60,945 bases of DNA from Nemertoderma westbladi (Eukaryota; Xenacoelomorpha; Nemertodermatida; Nemertodermatidae): NCBI GenBank assembly GCA_032718475.1, contig JAUCBJ010003500.1, positions 1-60,945 on the forward strand, given 5' to 3'. This document shows, one piece after another, positions 44,237 to 55,165 of this stretch. Positions within the stretch are counted from its first letter, which is position 1. Every line of letters starts with the position of its first letter. The translations under genes and the position numbers were made by a program. The notes below the pieces were generated by a model. That model was given only the letters and a program-made list of their open reading frames with translations. It had not been told where the DNA came from and did no database searches.

Positions 44237-45144
44237 CTATTTGTTATAATTATATTTATTAATGGTACGAAAATAATTAGTGAAGGAAAATTAATACTGT
44301 AGTATCATTAAATATAAGATTATATCTTAACTCCTTCTAAAGAAAAACTATTTACCTGCGGGAGAAGTGCTGCATTTTGTATTAAAATCTTATGAGTTCG
44401 TTACATCAACAGTACATAGCATTTAAGTGATTCTCTGGAAACATTATTATCTTTTATAAAAACTAGCTATTGGTGGCCTTTCGCTATCTATGTAATTTAT
44501 TCTGGTGTGGTGTATCGCACAATAACACAGTGACCGTACCGTACCTAACTCAACAATAGTAACCACGCCTAACTCAGCTATAGTTCCGTTCCTAACTCGG
44601 CATTACTGTGCTATGGGGGCAATACTATAATATGGGTACCCACTTTTTGGACTATTTTTTTTCATATGAAAATGGCTTTTATCATGAGGGTTTTTGTTCT
44701 AGAACAAATATTTGACCTTCTGTTTTTGTTTTTGTTTTTGTGTTAACTAGTACTTTTTATTACCTAGTGAAAAAAATTATAATTGAAAAGTTTAAAAAAA
44801 AAATTGACCAACTTTTTCTTGTGAAAAAGGTACGAATTTTTATAATTATAAATTAAATTTATATATTTATTTCTTTTTTATTAGTAATTTCTAAAATACC
44901 TGATGATATGGAAATTGTCCAAGGAAAAGGGGGCACTAAGTTTTTTTTTTGCTTTTGTAATTTTGAGAACACTTAAGTGGGGGTAGCACCCCCAAATTGA
45001 ACCTCACATTTTTGTGTCTCTGGACCATAAAATTGGGTGAAAATTATTCTTTGTGCTACTAAACATCGTCTGGATTGTGTGAGAATAACTAAACCAAATA
45101 TTTTTTAAAATTGGCCCCAAAATGGCTTCGTAAAAGCCAAAAGT
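44237..45144. other. AT-rich non-coding region upstream of the fibrinogen-related gene
   Basis: No convincing gene. A minus-strand ATGCAGCACTTCTCCCGCAG followed by GTAAAT near 44,356-44,376 looks like a small exon with a donor, but joining it to the 44,236 acceptor gives early stops in the ATG frame. (TTTTTG)n lies at 44,718-44,742. Confidence 0.5.
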
Positions 45145-45452
45145 GCCTTTTTGCGCCAAGGGCTATTTCTCCACCAATATTTGTGTGTCGAAATTTGGAA
45201 TAAAGGTTCAGATGAACGCTGCACCCAATTCTTCTGAACAAATTTTGCCTCAAATGCTCTGGAGCCTTTTTAGAATAAAAAGGCCCCAAAAAAGGGCTTT
45301 TTGGGCCTATTTGATATAAAAAGGTTCCAGGGCATTTCCAACCAAATTTGTTCAGAAGAAGTATGGAGAAGGGTAATCTTAACAAGTGTACCAAATTTCA
45401 ACTCATTTCAGTTAAAATTGGTGGAGAAATAGCCTTTATCATGAAAAAAAGT
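45145..45452. repeat. Foldback element, about 140-bp arms and almost no loop
   Basis: The left arm (45,145-45,290) and right arm (45,296-45,452) are imperfect reverse complements: CTATTTCTCCACCAA against TTGGTGGAGAAATAG, TTCTTCTGAACAAATTT, GAAATTTGG and CCTTTTTA/TAAAAAGG all pair. The centre is AAAAAGGCCCCAAAA. It is a hairpin-forming MITE-like element or a failed palindromic duplication. An overlapping 101-codon ORF is not credible. Confidence 0.8.
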
Positions 45453-46790
45453 CATTCTGAGATATATACTGTATGGGTGTTTAAAGTTTAAAACACAATT
45501 CAAACCTTCCCGCTATTTTAGATAATACCATTTTTTCTATGTTCAACCATAACTTTGTCAAAAATGAATGAAATTCAATGAAATTTTCCATGCTTGCTAA
45601 ACATATATCTAGTAAAACAACTTTCTAGAAATTTTATTCATATCTGTACCAAAGAGAGCCTTTTTTATGAAAAGGGCCCCGTTAAATTGTGCTGCTCGAA
45701 GGTTTTTCAAAAATCAGACTACCTCTTACGTTTTGGGTAATAACTTGAGTTTGAGAAAAGATACGAGAAAGTACGTAGCAGCCCAGTTATGTTGCACCGT
45801 GGTGACGTTAGCCGTGACGTCAACAGTCAGTACACCAGTAATTAATTAAAAAAAATAGATTTTTTTAACATAAATCATTGTCAAAAAATGTAAACTGCTA
45901 TCATCTCCTCAATATTTTTTGTCATTAATGTATTCTGCAACAGTTTAAACATGAAATGTCAACGTTTACACATTTTATATAATTACGAAAAATAATAGAT
46001 AGTAAAAAAACACTAGCTACCATAAAAAAACATATTTACTAATGTAGGGGTGTGTCTGTTATCTGTCGCCAACATGGCGTTTCGCGTATTCGTGAAATGT
46101 TGAACTTAAATTACGTAAAATAACACTGAATTACTGTAATATAGTTGTGCTGTGCTAATAGTTAATAATCTTACTTATGCTTTTCATGTACCCCATATTA
46201 TTTAGACTCATCTACCTGTGTATTTCTATTGTCCAATTTAATTATGTATTTATTTTTACTATGTGCCTTAATGGCGTGGATTAAAGATAATAATAGTAAT
46301 GTTCTACAACACAAAAAATTGCACTATTTTTAGAAATTAAAAAAAAATGTTAATATATAATAATCATGTTTTGAAAAATTACTAGCTAGTCGATTAGCTA
46401 ATGTTCTAGAACACAATATTTTTTTTAATGTAGCAATGAAGGTAGTGGTGATATTACTATGCAAAAAGTACATAATTTCACTAATTAATATCAAAATATC
46501 AAAATGGTCAATTCCATAAGAAATGGGCAAAAAAGTTAAAAAATAAAATGCATAATTTGTTATCACTGAATACACTTTCTGGTGCCATTTTTATCATAGA
46601 TTATGAATATCCGGCAATGAACAACAATTTAATTAAAATTCGATAAGCATGTCGAATAGTCGTTGGTATTACCATCACTATTACTATTTGACTGTTGCTA
46701 CCTGTTACCTGTTTCGTTAGGCCAATGATTTGACTTTCAAGATGGGTCATTGTTATAAATGTTGTCGCGCTCAAGTCTCAAGTAATGTTA
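45453..46790. other. AT-rich non-coding region
   Basis: No coding region, RNA gene or clear mobile element recognised. Short ORFs are AT-driven. Confidence 0.5.
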
Positions 46791-47055
46791 CCCCCCCCCC
46801 CCCCCCCCCCCATTCCTGTTAGCCCATGTATATAATTGTATTATTACTCATTTCCCTCATTTGATAACATCATTGCTTATTTTTACCGTCTCCATAACTT
46901 GCTCTTTTCCCCAAATTGGTAACATCTGTTTATTGTTTTGGAGAGAAAATAATAGTATGTTTTTGCTTATCAGTAATCTAGATTGAAACATTTTGAAATA
47001 TTGTATGTGTTTGGTGGGTGGGGGGTAACAGGAATGGGGGGGGGGGGGGGGGGGG
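46791..47055. repeat. Inverted repeat of C21 and G20 tracts
   Basis: 46,791-46,821 is C21 followed by ATTCCTGTTA; 47,026-47,055 is TAACAGGAAT followed by G20. They form a 30-bp inverted repeat about 205 bp apart. The plus strand also carries short G runs (GGTGGGTGGGGGG and GGTGGGAGGGGGG) beside the right arm. Confidence 0.9.
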
Positions 47056-47164
47056 AATCGCTAAGTGCGACGGTGGGAGGGGGGTAACAGCACGGGACGA
47101 TACTTCCATTGATTTATCCACATTTGTACAAATATAAGAATCTGGATAAGTCTGTTATAATTGG

Positions 47165-47939
47165 AACGTCCGACACCATAATTCCGACACAAAACGTCCG
47201 ACACCATTTAATTTACAATCAGACTGCAAAAACTGTGCGTTAGATTGATGATATTACAAAAGTTTGATATATATTAGTTAAACACATAGTTGCAGATTAT
47301 TGTGGTTAACCATAATTTAACCATTTAGCACCGCATAAAAAGTTTTCGAGAAATAAGTGATAAAAAATGTACAGTTCGATAAACATGCCATAGTTTGAAA
47401 AGTTGTGAACGAAATTATTTTATTTTTCTACCCCCGTACAGCAGAGATATTGTTTAAGACAAAGCGAATATGAACCCTCGCATTCATTACCAACAAAGTA
47501 CAAATAAAAGAACATGGATTAGTGGGCAAATCCAAACGTCCGACACCAAACGTCCGACACCATTTCAATTCCAATCAAACTACAAAAACTGTATGTTAGA
47601 TTTAGGATATTACAAAGGTTGGATTAATAATAGGTAGCCAAATAGTTGCTGATCACTGTGGTTAGCCAAAATTTGCAAAAGCTCTCATCGGCACTGTTAC
47701 ACGAATGTTTTAATTTTTAGCCAAAAATTACTGTCCCAAAACTCAAACGTCCGACACCCACTTTTTAAACTCGAATTTCTAGAAATCTAGTAGTTTTCAG
47801 TGGACTCATTATGTGTTCTCATATAGAGCTTCGAATTTGGGGTAGTATAAGCATTATTCTGGTTGATCTTGAATTAACAACTTCCTACAAATAGTAAAAA
47901 ACAACCGAAAATTTGGGTTTGCCCCAACGTCCGACACCA
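47165..47939 (+). repeat. Dispersed AACGTCCGACACC motif and diverged tandem duplication
   Basis: Six copies of AACGTCCGACACC on the plus strand (47,165, 47,193, 47,535, 47,549, 47,746, 47,926). The motif pairs at 47,193 and 47,549 head two related segments (both continue CATTT-AATT--AATC-, then CAAAAACTGT and TTAGATT), an old duplication of about 356 bp. Two motif copies inside it are back to back. Confidence 0.8.
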
Positions 47940-48918
47940 TGGAATTGACCAAATGCGACTGCATACGGAACTCTAGCCTATTAAAATTAGTGGGATATTT
48001 TTTGAACATCGTGTACAGTTTTCTGAATCCAAAACGTCCCTGATTGCGATCCAGCTATTATTCTAGGATGCCGGTAATAATTTAGGATTGTTAACTAGGC
48101 CTAACCAATAACCTAGGCCTAAACCGGTACATACGCAACATATTAATAAAATCAGATTTTAACATTTTAAATACGTACTATTAGTACTATTAGTATCACT
48201 CTGCTATCCTATGATGACTCTGCTATGGCTATCCTATGACTCTGCTATGGCACTATCCTCAGTAGCAAGAAATCCAGAAATTTCTGCAATATTAGGATCA
48301 CTCTGCTCCGGGCGTTTTAGAACATGACGCCCATCTCCACAGCATTCATTTTTTTAACAAGCAAGCAAAACTAATTTCAAATATGTGTACTTTTCTAACT
48401 ATAACATGAGAATAAATATATTCTAGAATTTAATAAAAAATGGTGTCTATAGTTTTAATTAACGGCAGAAAAATATTTTTTTTTTTTGGTATTTTAAAAA
48501 CAATATTAAAAAACACTAGCTACTAAAAAAAATTACTAGCTACAACTAAATCGAATGTCAGCAACCATATTCAAGAAAAAAATTTTCAAAAAAATGCCGT
48601 GGAAGTATCTTATTGAAATCAAAATTGGTCAAAAATGGTGACCCATACTATACCAGTGTCTATGCATTTCGCACAGCAAAATATTTTTGAATAATTGTTT
48701 TCTAATTATTACCACTTTTAAAATTAAAAATTAACTAGCTATATGTTCTTGAACATTATATTTTGTATTTATTTATGTTCTAGAATAGTGTATAATATTT
48801 ATATTTTGTTCTAGAACTCGACAATGTTGCCATGGTAACAATGATTTATGTTATAAAAATGTAGAGCTGCTAACGTCTCTCAGAAGATGAGAGATTTATG
48901 TTCTAAAACAAAAAAACG
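47940..48918. other. AT-rich non-coding region
   Basis: A small imperfect tandem of CTCTGCTATGGC/TATCCTATGA lies at 48,195-48,262. Otherwise no gene or known element seen. Confidence 0.5.
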
Positions 48919-49152
48919 GGATAGTTCTTTTTACAGAACACAGCAGAACACAGTAGAACACAGCAGAACACAGTAGAACACAGCAGAACACAATAGAATA
49001 CAGGCGGAACATAGGCGAACACAGCTGTAATTAAAATCTACACCAAAAAATAACACACTTGGGAAAGTACCTGACTTAATCATACAACTGTAAGATGTCA
49101 ATTACATATTTAAATTAAATGGCGGTTTTCCATATCCTCCAAAATATATTAC
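48919..49152. repeat. Left terminal inverted repeat
   Basis: About 234 bp; pairs with 50,927-51,140. Differences include the extra 20-bp step and CTGACTTAAT against CGGATTTAAT. Confidence 0.85.
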
Positions 49153-49301
49153 CTGATCAGAGTTGCCCGATCAGCTGTTCGGTTAGGCCTGTACCTGTTA
49201 CTAGTCCAGCAGTCTGCCTGTCAGCCTGTTCCAGTACTGCCGTAGGCCTAGTGCTGTAGAGACTACTACTAGGATCGGCATGCTGCATTGCAGCTGCATT
49301 T

Positions 49302-50735
49302 TTAAGAATGCTGTGCCGGCTTGTCAACAAAATTGCACCGCCACAACTCCCTATCACCCATGACATTTGCTAGATCATCCGCATCTTTAAGGCCAGTATC
49401 CTTTAAGATGCGTCTCAAGAAAGTCATGGGCTGTCCACCATGCTTATTCACTCCATGAGGCTGCCAAAGTACAAGATTATGCACTGGCTGGTCCTCACGG
49501 CGAAAGCAATGTCCTGCAAAGCGGAGGCGATTTTGTTCTAGTGTCAAGCTTGGGGGAACCAATGAGACACCTCCAATGTTATATAGTGTCTGGTTGTAGA
49601 TGTGTGCATTGTACTTGACACAATGTACCCGGCGTAGCATTCTTGTGAATGTGCCATCCAGAGATTTGGTGTCCTCAGCAGTTAGAGCCCAGCATGGACT
49701 CCCGTAGAGGAGTACTGGAACTACTGCTGCTCTAAATAATCGGACCTTAAGTTTCCGACTAATTCTAGGTGACTTCCAAATCCTGGAAAGCCTATTCAAG
49801 GCTGCCCATGCCTTTCCCTTACGTATTCGAAGGTCCTCACCTTACTTCCGGATCCATGATCCCAGGTAACAGAAGTCGTCCACATGCTCAAGCATACCAT
49901 CCTTTGAGCTTATGCTCATCCGATCAGAGACTTGCTGAGGACTTTCAAAGTTAACTGTCAGAATTTTGGTCTTTCTGGAGTTAATAAAAAGACCAACACT
50001 AGAAGCAGCATGTTCTAATGAGCTAAGAAGCCGTTGGGCTCCTTCTAATGATTCTGAGAGTACTCCTAAGTCATCAGCAAAGTCTAGATCAGTTAGGTAC
50101 TTGGCAGGATTTCCTCGACTTCTGGAGCCAGTAGGTGGAGTTATCATCACCCCATCATCATTATGATGATCTAAGGACATGCGTAGAACATAGTCAACCA
50201 CAATAATGAACAAGAATGGTGCAAGTGTGTCTCCTTGGAGGACGCCCCATAACACTTCAAATGGTTCTGTGTCACCGTCAACAGTAGACACAAATGTTGT
50301 CGAACCATCGTATACTGATCTGATTGCTGCAATAATTTCATCAGGAATCCCATATAATGAAAGTATGCTGAACATACGTGAGCGAGAGACTGAATCAAAG
50401 GCCTTGAAGAAGTCAACAAAGATAACAGCCAGATGCCTGTCTTTCTTTTTTTATAACTCTTCAATTATCCTTCTAAGTGCCAAAATGGGCTCCATGGTCC
50501 CACGACCTTTTCGGAACCCATTCTGATTTCCACGTAGCAGTCTCTCAATGGGATCCCTGATGCGATTTAATAGAATTCTATCGAGATCAATGAGATTCCC
50601 CGAAAAGAACCATAGAGTGTTAGGTTGCCCTTCTTGGGAACTGGCACCAACTTATTTGTTTTCATTTCTTGTGGGACTCTTGTTGTACGGTACATGTCTA
50701 CTATGATGGGATAGATGAGCTTTAAACACTCAGGT
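49302..50735 (-). pseudogene. RTE-like LINE reverse transcriptase, dead copy
   Basis: Minus-strand RT with NQNGFRKGRGT near 50,520, motif A VIFVDFFKAFDSV near 50,410, motif B GVLQGDTLAPF near 50,240, motif C LDFADD near 50,070, then INSRKTKILTVNF, YLGSWI and the C-terminal RLRFAGHCFRR and RRILKDTGLKDADDL region typical of RTE-like elements. From about 50,530 the frame is constant but has two stops, TAA near 50,453 and TAA at 49,844-49,842; further upstream it is more damaged. Endonuclease is absent. It lies wholly between the two arms of the surrounding inverted-repeat element. Confidence 0.88.
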
Positions 50736-50926
50736 ATTTAGGCTGTAGAGACATGTACAGACTGACAGACTGTACATTGTACAGACAGACAGATGTAGGC
50801 ATTTACCGGCAATTACCGGGCACAGTGTAGAGTATATTACCAATGTACTGATGTAGGCCTACTCAGCTACCGGTACTGTACTGCTGTAGAACTAACCAAC
50901 TCTTCATGGTTACAGGATAATGAGAA

Positions 50927-51140
50927 GTAATTTATTTTGGAGGATATGGAAAACCGCCATTTAATTTAAATATGTAATTGACATCTTACAGTTGTATGAT
51001 TAAATCCGGTACTTTCCCAAGTGTGTTATTTTTTGGTGTAGATTTTAATTACAGCTGTGTTCGCCTATGTTCCGCCTGTATTCTATTGTGTTCTGCTGTG
51101 TTCTACTGTGTTCTGCTGTGTTCTGTAAAAAGATATATCC
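50927..51140. repeat. Right terminal inverted repeat
   Basis: About 214 bp; reverse complement of the left arm, with its outer end GATATATCC next to AAAAAAACG. Confidence 0.85.
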
Positions 51141-51149
51141 AAAAAAACG

Positions 51150-51589
51150 CATAATAGGCCTAATTGCTATTAACATGATTTAATTAATAATAGGTCAAAA
51201 ACTGGCTACCCATAACATAGTAATGGCCCTAACCGTAACAATAGTAACCGTGACTAACTCAGCAATAGTCTGCAGAAGCTTTGGAGAAGTAAAAATTGAA
51301 AATACTCCAGCACCACATAATTACAAAATTGCATTGAAAAACCTATAAATACGATTTTATCCTTAAAAATTTTATTTTTTATAATTTACTAGCCACCAAA
51401 AAAAACACTACAGTGGCTACCAAATTTATCACTAATTACCATTAAAAACACTAGCAACCATGATAATGATTCAACATTCCTTTATGCTATAATTAAACTT
51501 AAAGAACATAAATAATATAGAAAATGTAAAAAAATCGCTTGCATAATTTTATAAAATTTCGTAAAAGTGATTAGGATATACACAGACTC
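51150..51589. other. AT-rich non-coding region
   Basis: Holds no recognised gene. If 51,590-51,973 is transcribed, its 3' flank lies here; no clear AATAAA was found on the minus strand. Confidence 0.5.
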
Positions 51590-51973
51590 TCAACAAGAAT
51601 GGCACGGGCTCCAGTAATACCTGTTGTTGCTTGTTTTAGCCGAACCGCAACTACATCGCCGATGTAACGCCCGTATGTCCATGAACCCGGGGTTTATACC
51701 ACTCTGATTGGCGCACAAACCCTCCTCTCTGTAACTCTTACGGGTCTGACACCGGTGTCTCCCGCCCCGCTGCGACGCCTTCCATAAAGGACGCTCTTCT
51801 CGTGGACTTTGCCGGAATCTGGGAGAACCTCCGCCGGCTGAATGTGGTCGGACGCTGGCGGGAGGCCTTGAGGAAGATCTCCTACGGAACATCGGGGGTA
51901 CGTAATCGCTGGTTTTGGGACCGCCTGGCGGATATAGACGAGTTACCGTCGATTGTGATGACGTAGACTCCAT
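51590..51973 (-). CDS. Hypothetical protein, Ser/Arg/Pro-rich (127 codons or first exon)
   Basis: ATG at 51,973. The first 80 or so residues (TRLYPPGGPKTSDYVPPMFR, RRRSSSRPPASVRPHSAGGG) are low-complexity, basic and Pro/Ser-rich, and clearly richer in GC and CpG than the AT-rich surroundings, which favours real coding sequence. The later part (RGGRHRCQTRKSYREEG) is less convincing. A possible donor, CCC|GTAAGAGTT, lies near 51,735, so the exon may end there. I do not recognise the family. No membrane segment or catalytic motif seen. Confidence 0.4.
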   Translation of the reverse strand: MESTSSQSTVTRLYPPGGPKTSDYVPPMFRRRSSSRPPASVRPHSAGGGSPRFRQSPREERPLWKASQRGGRHRCQTRKSYREEGLCANQSGINPGFMDIRALHRRCSCGSAKTSNNRYYWSPCHSC

Positions 51974-52589
51974 AGTAATTTGTTATCACCGGTATTATTT
52001 TGTATTCTTTTGTTTTATGGCTATTGAATTACATTGTTGTCAATTATTGTGCTTACTGCGAATGTAAATATAAAAATATTTAAATTCCAGAATAATAATT
52101 TCTAAAGCAACACACTTGATTTTCTTTAGTTCCTTTATTGTGAAGCTTAAAATATTATTGAATAAACAAAACAAAGTTTTGCATTGTTGGCATTTGAACA
52201 GTTGTTTCGCTGGCCCAAAGACTTCTCAACCAATTTAGAACAGAGGCAGCATCTAATGTCAGTCTATTTTGATTAAAAAAAAATCTGAGTTCTAGGTTAC
52301 CCCCAGCAGATCTTCGGCAATCACTGTGTTGAGTAACGATATGGTTTGGTTGTTTATATAGAAGACTTCTGCTACCTAGAACTTTGTATTTGGAGATATG
52401 ACGAAAGAAAACCTTAGAATACGAAACAGCTGGCAAGTTCTGTCGACTGCACTGTATTAAATTCACCTAAAATCACAATATTTCTGAAGGTGTATCATCG
52501 TGGATCATCGTTGCAGCTTGTAGCATTAGAACCTTTGCTGAATGCATCAACATGATAGACAGGGATCATGGCAAAAGAAGCAATGCTCA
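51974..52589. other. Non-coding or weakly supported region
   Basis: A 103-codon minus-strand frame (52,466-52,155) is followed on that strand by CAATAAAGG at about 52,139, so it could be a terminal exon, but it has no recognisable domain and its start is a GTG. Not called as a gene. Confidence 0.4.
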
Positions 52590-52772
52590 CATAATATACA
52601 TTTCGCACTGTTGTGTCCCTAGGCAAGACACTTTAGACATTAGTGCCTACGTCAACCCAGCGGTATAATGGGAACCTAGCTTTGCTGGGGTAATGATAAT
52701 AAAAGCGCTTTGAGTATGCCGAGCATAATAAAGCGCTATATAAATAACCAATATTATTATTATTATTATAAT
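52590..52772 (+). mobile_element. SINE with AAGCGCTATATAAAT and (ATT)n tail
   Basis: Contains GTCCCTAGGCAAGACACTTT, TAATGATAATAAAAGCGCTT and AAAGCGCTATATAAATAACC followed by (ATT)n. This tail is that of widespread SINEs mobilised by CR1/L2-like LINEs in deuterostomes and other animals. The 5' boundary is approximate. Confidence 0.75.
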
Positions 52773-53039
52773 TAACGATGCATTGTATCAGTAGTAATAT
52801 CTGGTTACAAAAAACCGGCACCACCCTGCGGCTACAACCATTGCTACTGCTGCTCAGCCTGCACATGATCTTGTTCCATTACAGCCAGCTGGAGAGACAC
52901 ATGGTGGGCATCCATTGGCATCTTGAACGTCTGCTAAACGACTTGGATCTTATTGATGCAGACAATGTGGGTATTTACATGGCTGTCCGCAAACTGTAGG
53001 GGGGGGGGGGGGCTATGTAGGACAAATGTAAAGTAAAGT
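52773..53039 (+). other. Possible ORF end and G14 tract
   Basis: A 73-codon plus frame (52,778-52,999) ends in LLNDLDLIDADNVGIYMAVR, which looks protein-like but is unplaced; it may be the end of a transposon protein. Its stop is overlapped by a G14 tract at 52,999-53,012. Confidence 0.3.
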
Positions 53040-53300
53040 AAATTTTCTTCGGCCACTAGGCCAGGGATTACGCACAAAGTCTGACGACTTATTTCCAGTG
53101 CGGTCCCCCCAGAACGTTACTCCCCATAGGAAACTCTAGTACTCATTTAGCTACCACTTAAGGATGCAAGGCAGAGATGCGCCCTGGCTGGTCCCTTTAA
53201 AGCATTCGTGCCGAAACGAAAACTGCCCTGGCCCATGTGAGGATCGAACCCACGACCTACAGGAGATGTGAATTCAATGCAACCACTACACCAAGGTGGA
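53040..53300 (-). mobile_element. tRNA-derived SINE (minus)
   Basis: On the minus strand the head near 53,300-53,230 reads CCTTGGTGTAGTGGTTG (A-box-like) and GTGGGTTCGATCC (B box), followed by a body ending near 53,040. The body shares GCATTTAAAGCA/CCTTTAAAGCA and the CACTTAAGGATG type with the SINE at 54,935-55,165, so they belong to one family. Confidence 0.75.
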
Positions 53301-53660
53301 ACCTTGGTGTAGTGGTGGTAGGCGGATACGAATTATATTTTCTCTAAATTGAACAAAATTAATCGGTGGAGTAATGGACGGACAGTCAAGCAACAAAATT
53401 ATTTTCACTACTGATCCTGTCAGTACAATTTCAATACTACGTCATATGCCACATATAGTACGCAATATCTGCTAGAAATTGATTGATTATACAGTAATAT
53501 AGAGGATGTCATAGTTTAAAAATGTTAATACGTTGGTCTAGGTCTAATTGGCTAATATTGTAATACATTAAGTAAACACAAATATTATTGCGTAATAATA
53601 TTACTAAATAATGGTATAAACCCACCTGAGTAAAATTCGTTAGCGTATTGCGTATAATAA
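53301..53660. other. Truncated opposing SINE head and direct repeat
   Basis: 53,301-53,315 (ACCTTGGTGTAGTGG) is the inverse of 53,283-53,297, so two SINE heads face each other. 53,419-53,490 (GTCAGTACAATTTCAATACT, CATATGCC, TATAGTACGCAATA) recurs in direct orientation at 56,485-56,556. Confidence 0.65.
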
Positions 53661-54357
53661 AGTGGAGGGGCTGCTATGGAGGTAGGATTGCATATAAATG
53701 CTATCAAGACCGAATTCATGACTTTTAATGTTGATGGAAACTTGACAACCATTGATAATAATCAACTAAGGAAGGTTGACGACTTCCAGTACCTTGGATC
53801 ATGGATAGAGAGTAGCAAAAAGGACATAGAAGTTAAGAAAGCAAAGGCTTGGGTAGCTCTATCAAAATGGATACCATCTGGAAATCAGATCTCTCCAGGC
53901 ACCTGAAGACTAAGTTCTTTCGAGCCACAGTGGAAAGTGTATTTTTATACGACGTTGAGACCTGGACACTGACTAAATCACTTTAACAACGAATTGATGG
54001 TTGCCATACAAGACTACTAAGGGCAGCCCTAAACATCAGCTGGAAACAACACATGTCAAACGCCGAGCTTTATGGTAAAATACCACCTGTATCAACCACC
54101 CTCCGTGGACGCAGATTAAGATTCAGTGGGCACAGCTGGCGAAGTAAAGACGAGGTCATACCAGATCTCCTTTCCTGGCAACCAACTCAGGGAAAGCGTA
54201 GTCGTGGACGACCGGCCATAACAAAGATAGATCAACTTGAAAGGGATACTGAACTTGGGAGAAACGAAATTGCGACAACTATGGAGAATCGAGAAGTCTG
54301 GAAGGATCTCATTTCCACTGTCCGAGATCGCTCGACCTAGTAGTAGTAGTAGTAGTA
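53660..54357 (+). pseudogene. RTE-like LINE 3' end, 5' truncated
   Basis: Begins just after RT motif C: AAMEVGLHINAIKTEFMTFN, then VDDFQYLGSWI, AKAWVALSK, a frameshift near 53,870, TKFFRATVESVFLYDVETWT, a TAA near 53,985, then RGRRLRFSGHSWRSKDE and ENREVWKDLI up to a stop at 54,340. It ends in (TAG)n. It is related to the LINE at 49,302-50,735 but on the opposite strand and more diverged. Confidence 0.87.
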
Positions 54358-54934
54358 TTGCGTATTTAGTTATTATGTAGGCCTACGTTTTCTTTCAGTT
54401 TCCTGTTCAGGTCCAATCTACACGATTGTTTAATATTGGAGGTTATGTTTGCGTGTTGGTGCTCCACTCTCTTATGTGTGTGTTAATTTATTTAAACTAT
54501 TGTTTGGGTATTATGTATGTATTGAGTTTCTTAACATGTAAATAACCGAACATGTCGATTTCATATTGATGTCCCGCGACGAAGCCTGTTACCACCTCTA
54601 TCCCTTCGCGAATCGGAATATTAGTATAGATCGCGGTGATTCCCCGTACTTAGTTCCAAGCCTCAAGCGAATTTAGTTCCAATAGAAATTAATTTAGTTC
54701 TAATTTAGGCGAGTTTAGTTCCAATAACTAGAGAAAAACGAAAACGAATTTATGGACCAATGGAAGTGAATTTAGTTCCACCAATGGAAGCGAACTTTGT
54801 TCCAATGTTTCAGGTGTGGGGCGAGCCACGTAGTTGGCGAAGAATCTGTTTAATCCCCCTACTAGGGGGATGAGGGCCGGGTAAATAATTATTGTAAATG
54901 AATGGGAGAATCTTTTAGGCTCGTCTATAAGCCA

Positions 54935-55165
54935 AGGAATGCCTGTTCACCACCAGGGTGATCTTCCACAGTAAACCCTTCCACTCTGTTTCCCAAGTTG
55001 CTTTGGTTCCCATTTATCGACCACTGAAGGATGAAAGCCGGGGTTGGGCTAGGCTGCAGCATTTAAAGCACTGTGCCCAAACAGTGCTGCCACATCTAGG
55101 GATCGAACCCGGGCTCCCAAATCGGAAGCACAGTAATGTCACCACTAGACCAAGCTGCTAATAAT
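54935..55165 (-). mobile_element. tRNA-derived SINE (minus) inside the foldback element
   Basis: On the minus strand: CTTGGTCTAGTGGTGACATT (A box region) and CCCGGGTTCGATCC (B box) near 55,160-55,095, then GCACTGTTTGGGCACAGTGC and a body related to the SINE at 53,040. Confidence 0.78.

Larger units (their letters stand above)
48919..51140. mobile_element. DNA transposon-like element with long inverted repeats carrying a LINE
   Basis: Arms at 48,919-49,152 and 50,927-51,140 are inverted copies: GGATA..TCTTTTTACAG at the outer ends, then (GAACACAGCA/GAACACAGTA)n, GGCGGAACATAGGCGAACAC, CTGTAAGATGTCAATTACAT and GGCGGTTTTCCATATCCTCC. The left arm has one extra 20-bp AGAACACAGTAGAACACAGC step. Directly outside lie 9-bp direct repeats AAAAAAACG (48,910-48,918 and 51,141-51,149). 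Long inverted repeats with a 9-bp duplication recall Mutator-like elements. No transposase is present. The interior is mostly an old LINE, so the element is either a non-autonomous carrier or the LINE landed in it. Confidence 0.75.

Noticed and set aside
44330-44385. Small minus-strand exon ATGCAGCAC...CCGCAG|GTAAAT as the first exon of the fibrinogen-related gene
   Set aside because: In the ATG frame its phase does not fit the next exon and gives stops.
52155-52466. 103-codon minus ORF followed by AATAAA
   Set aside because: GTG start, no domain, AT-driven length; the polyadenylation signal alone is weak support.
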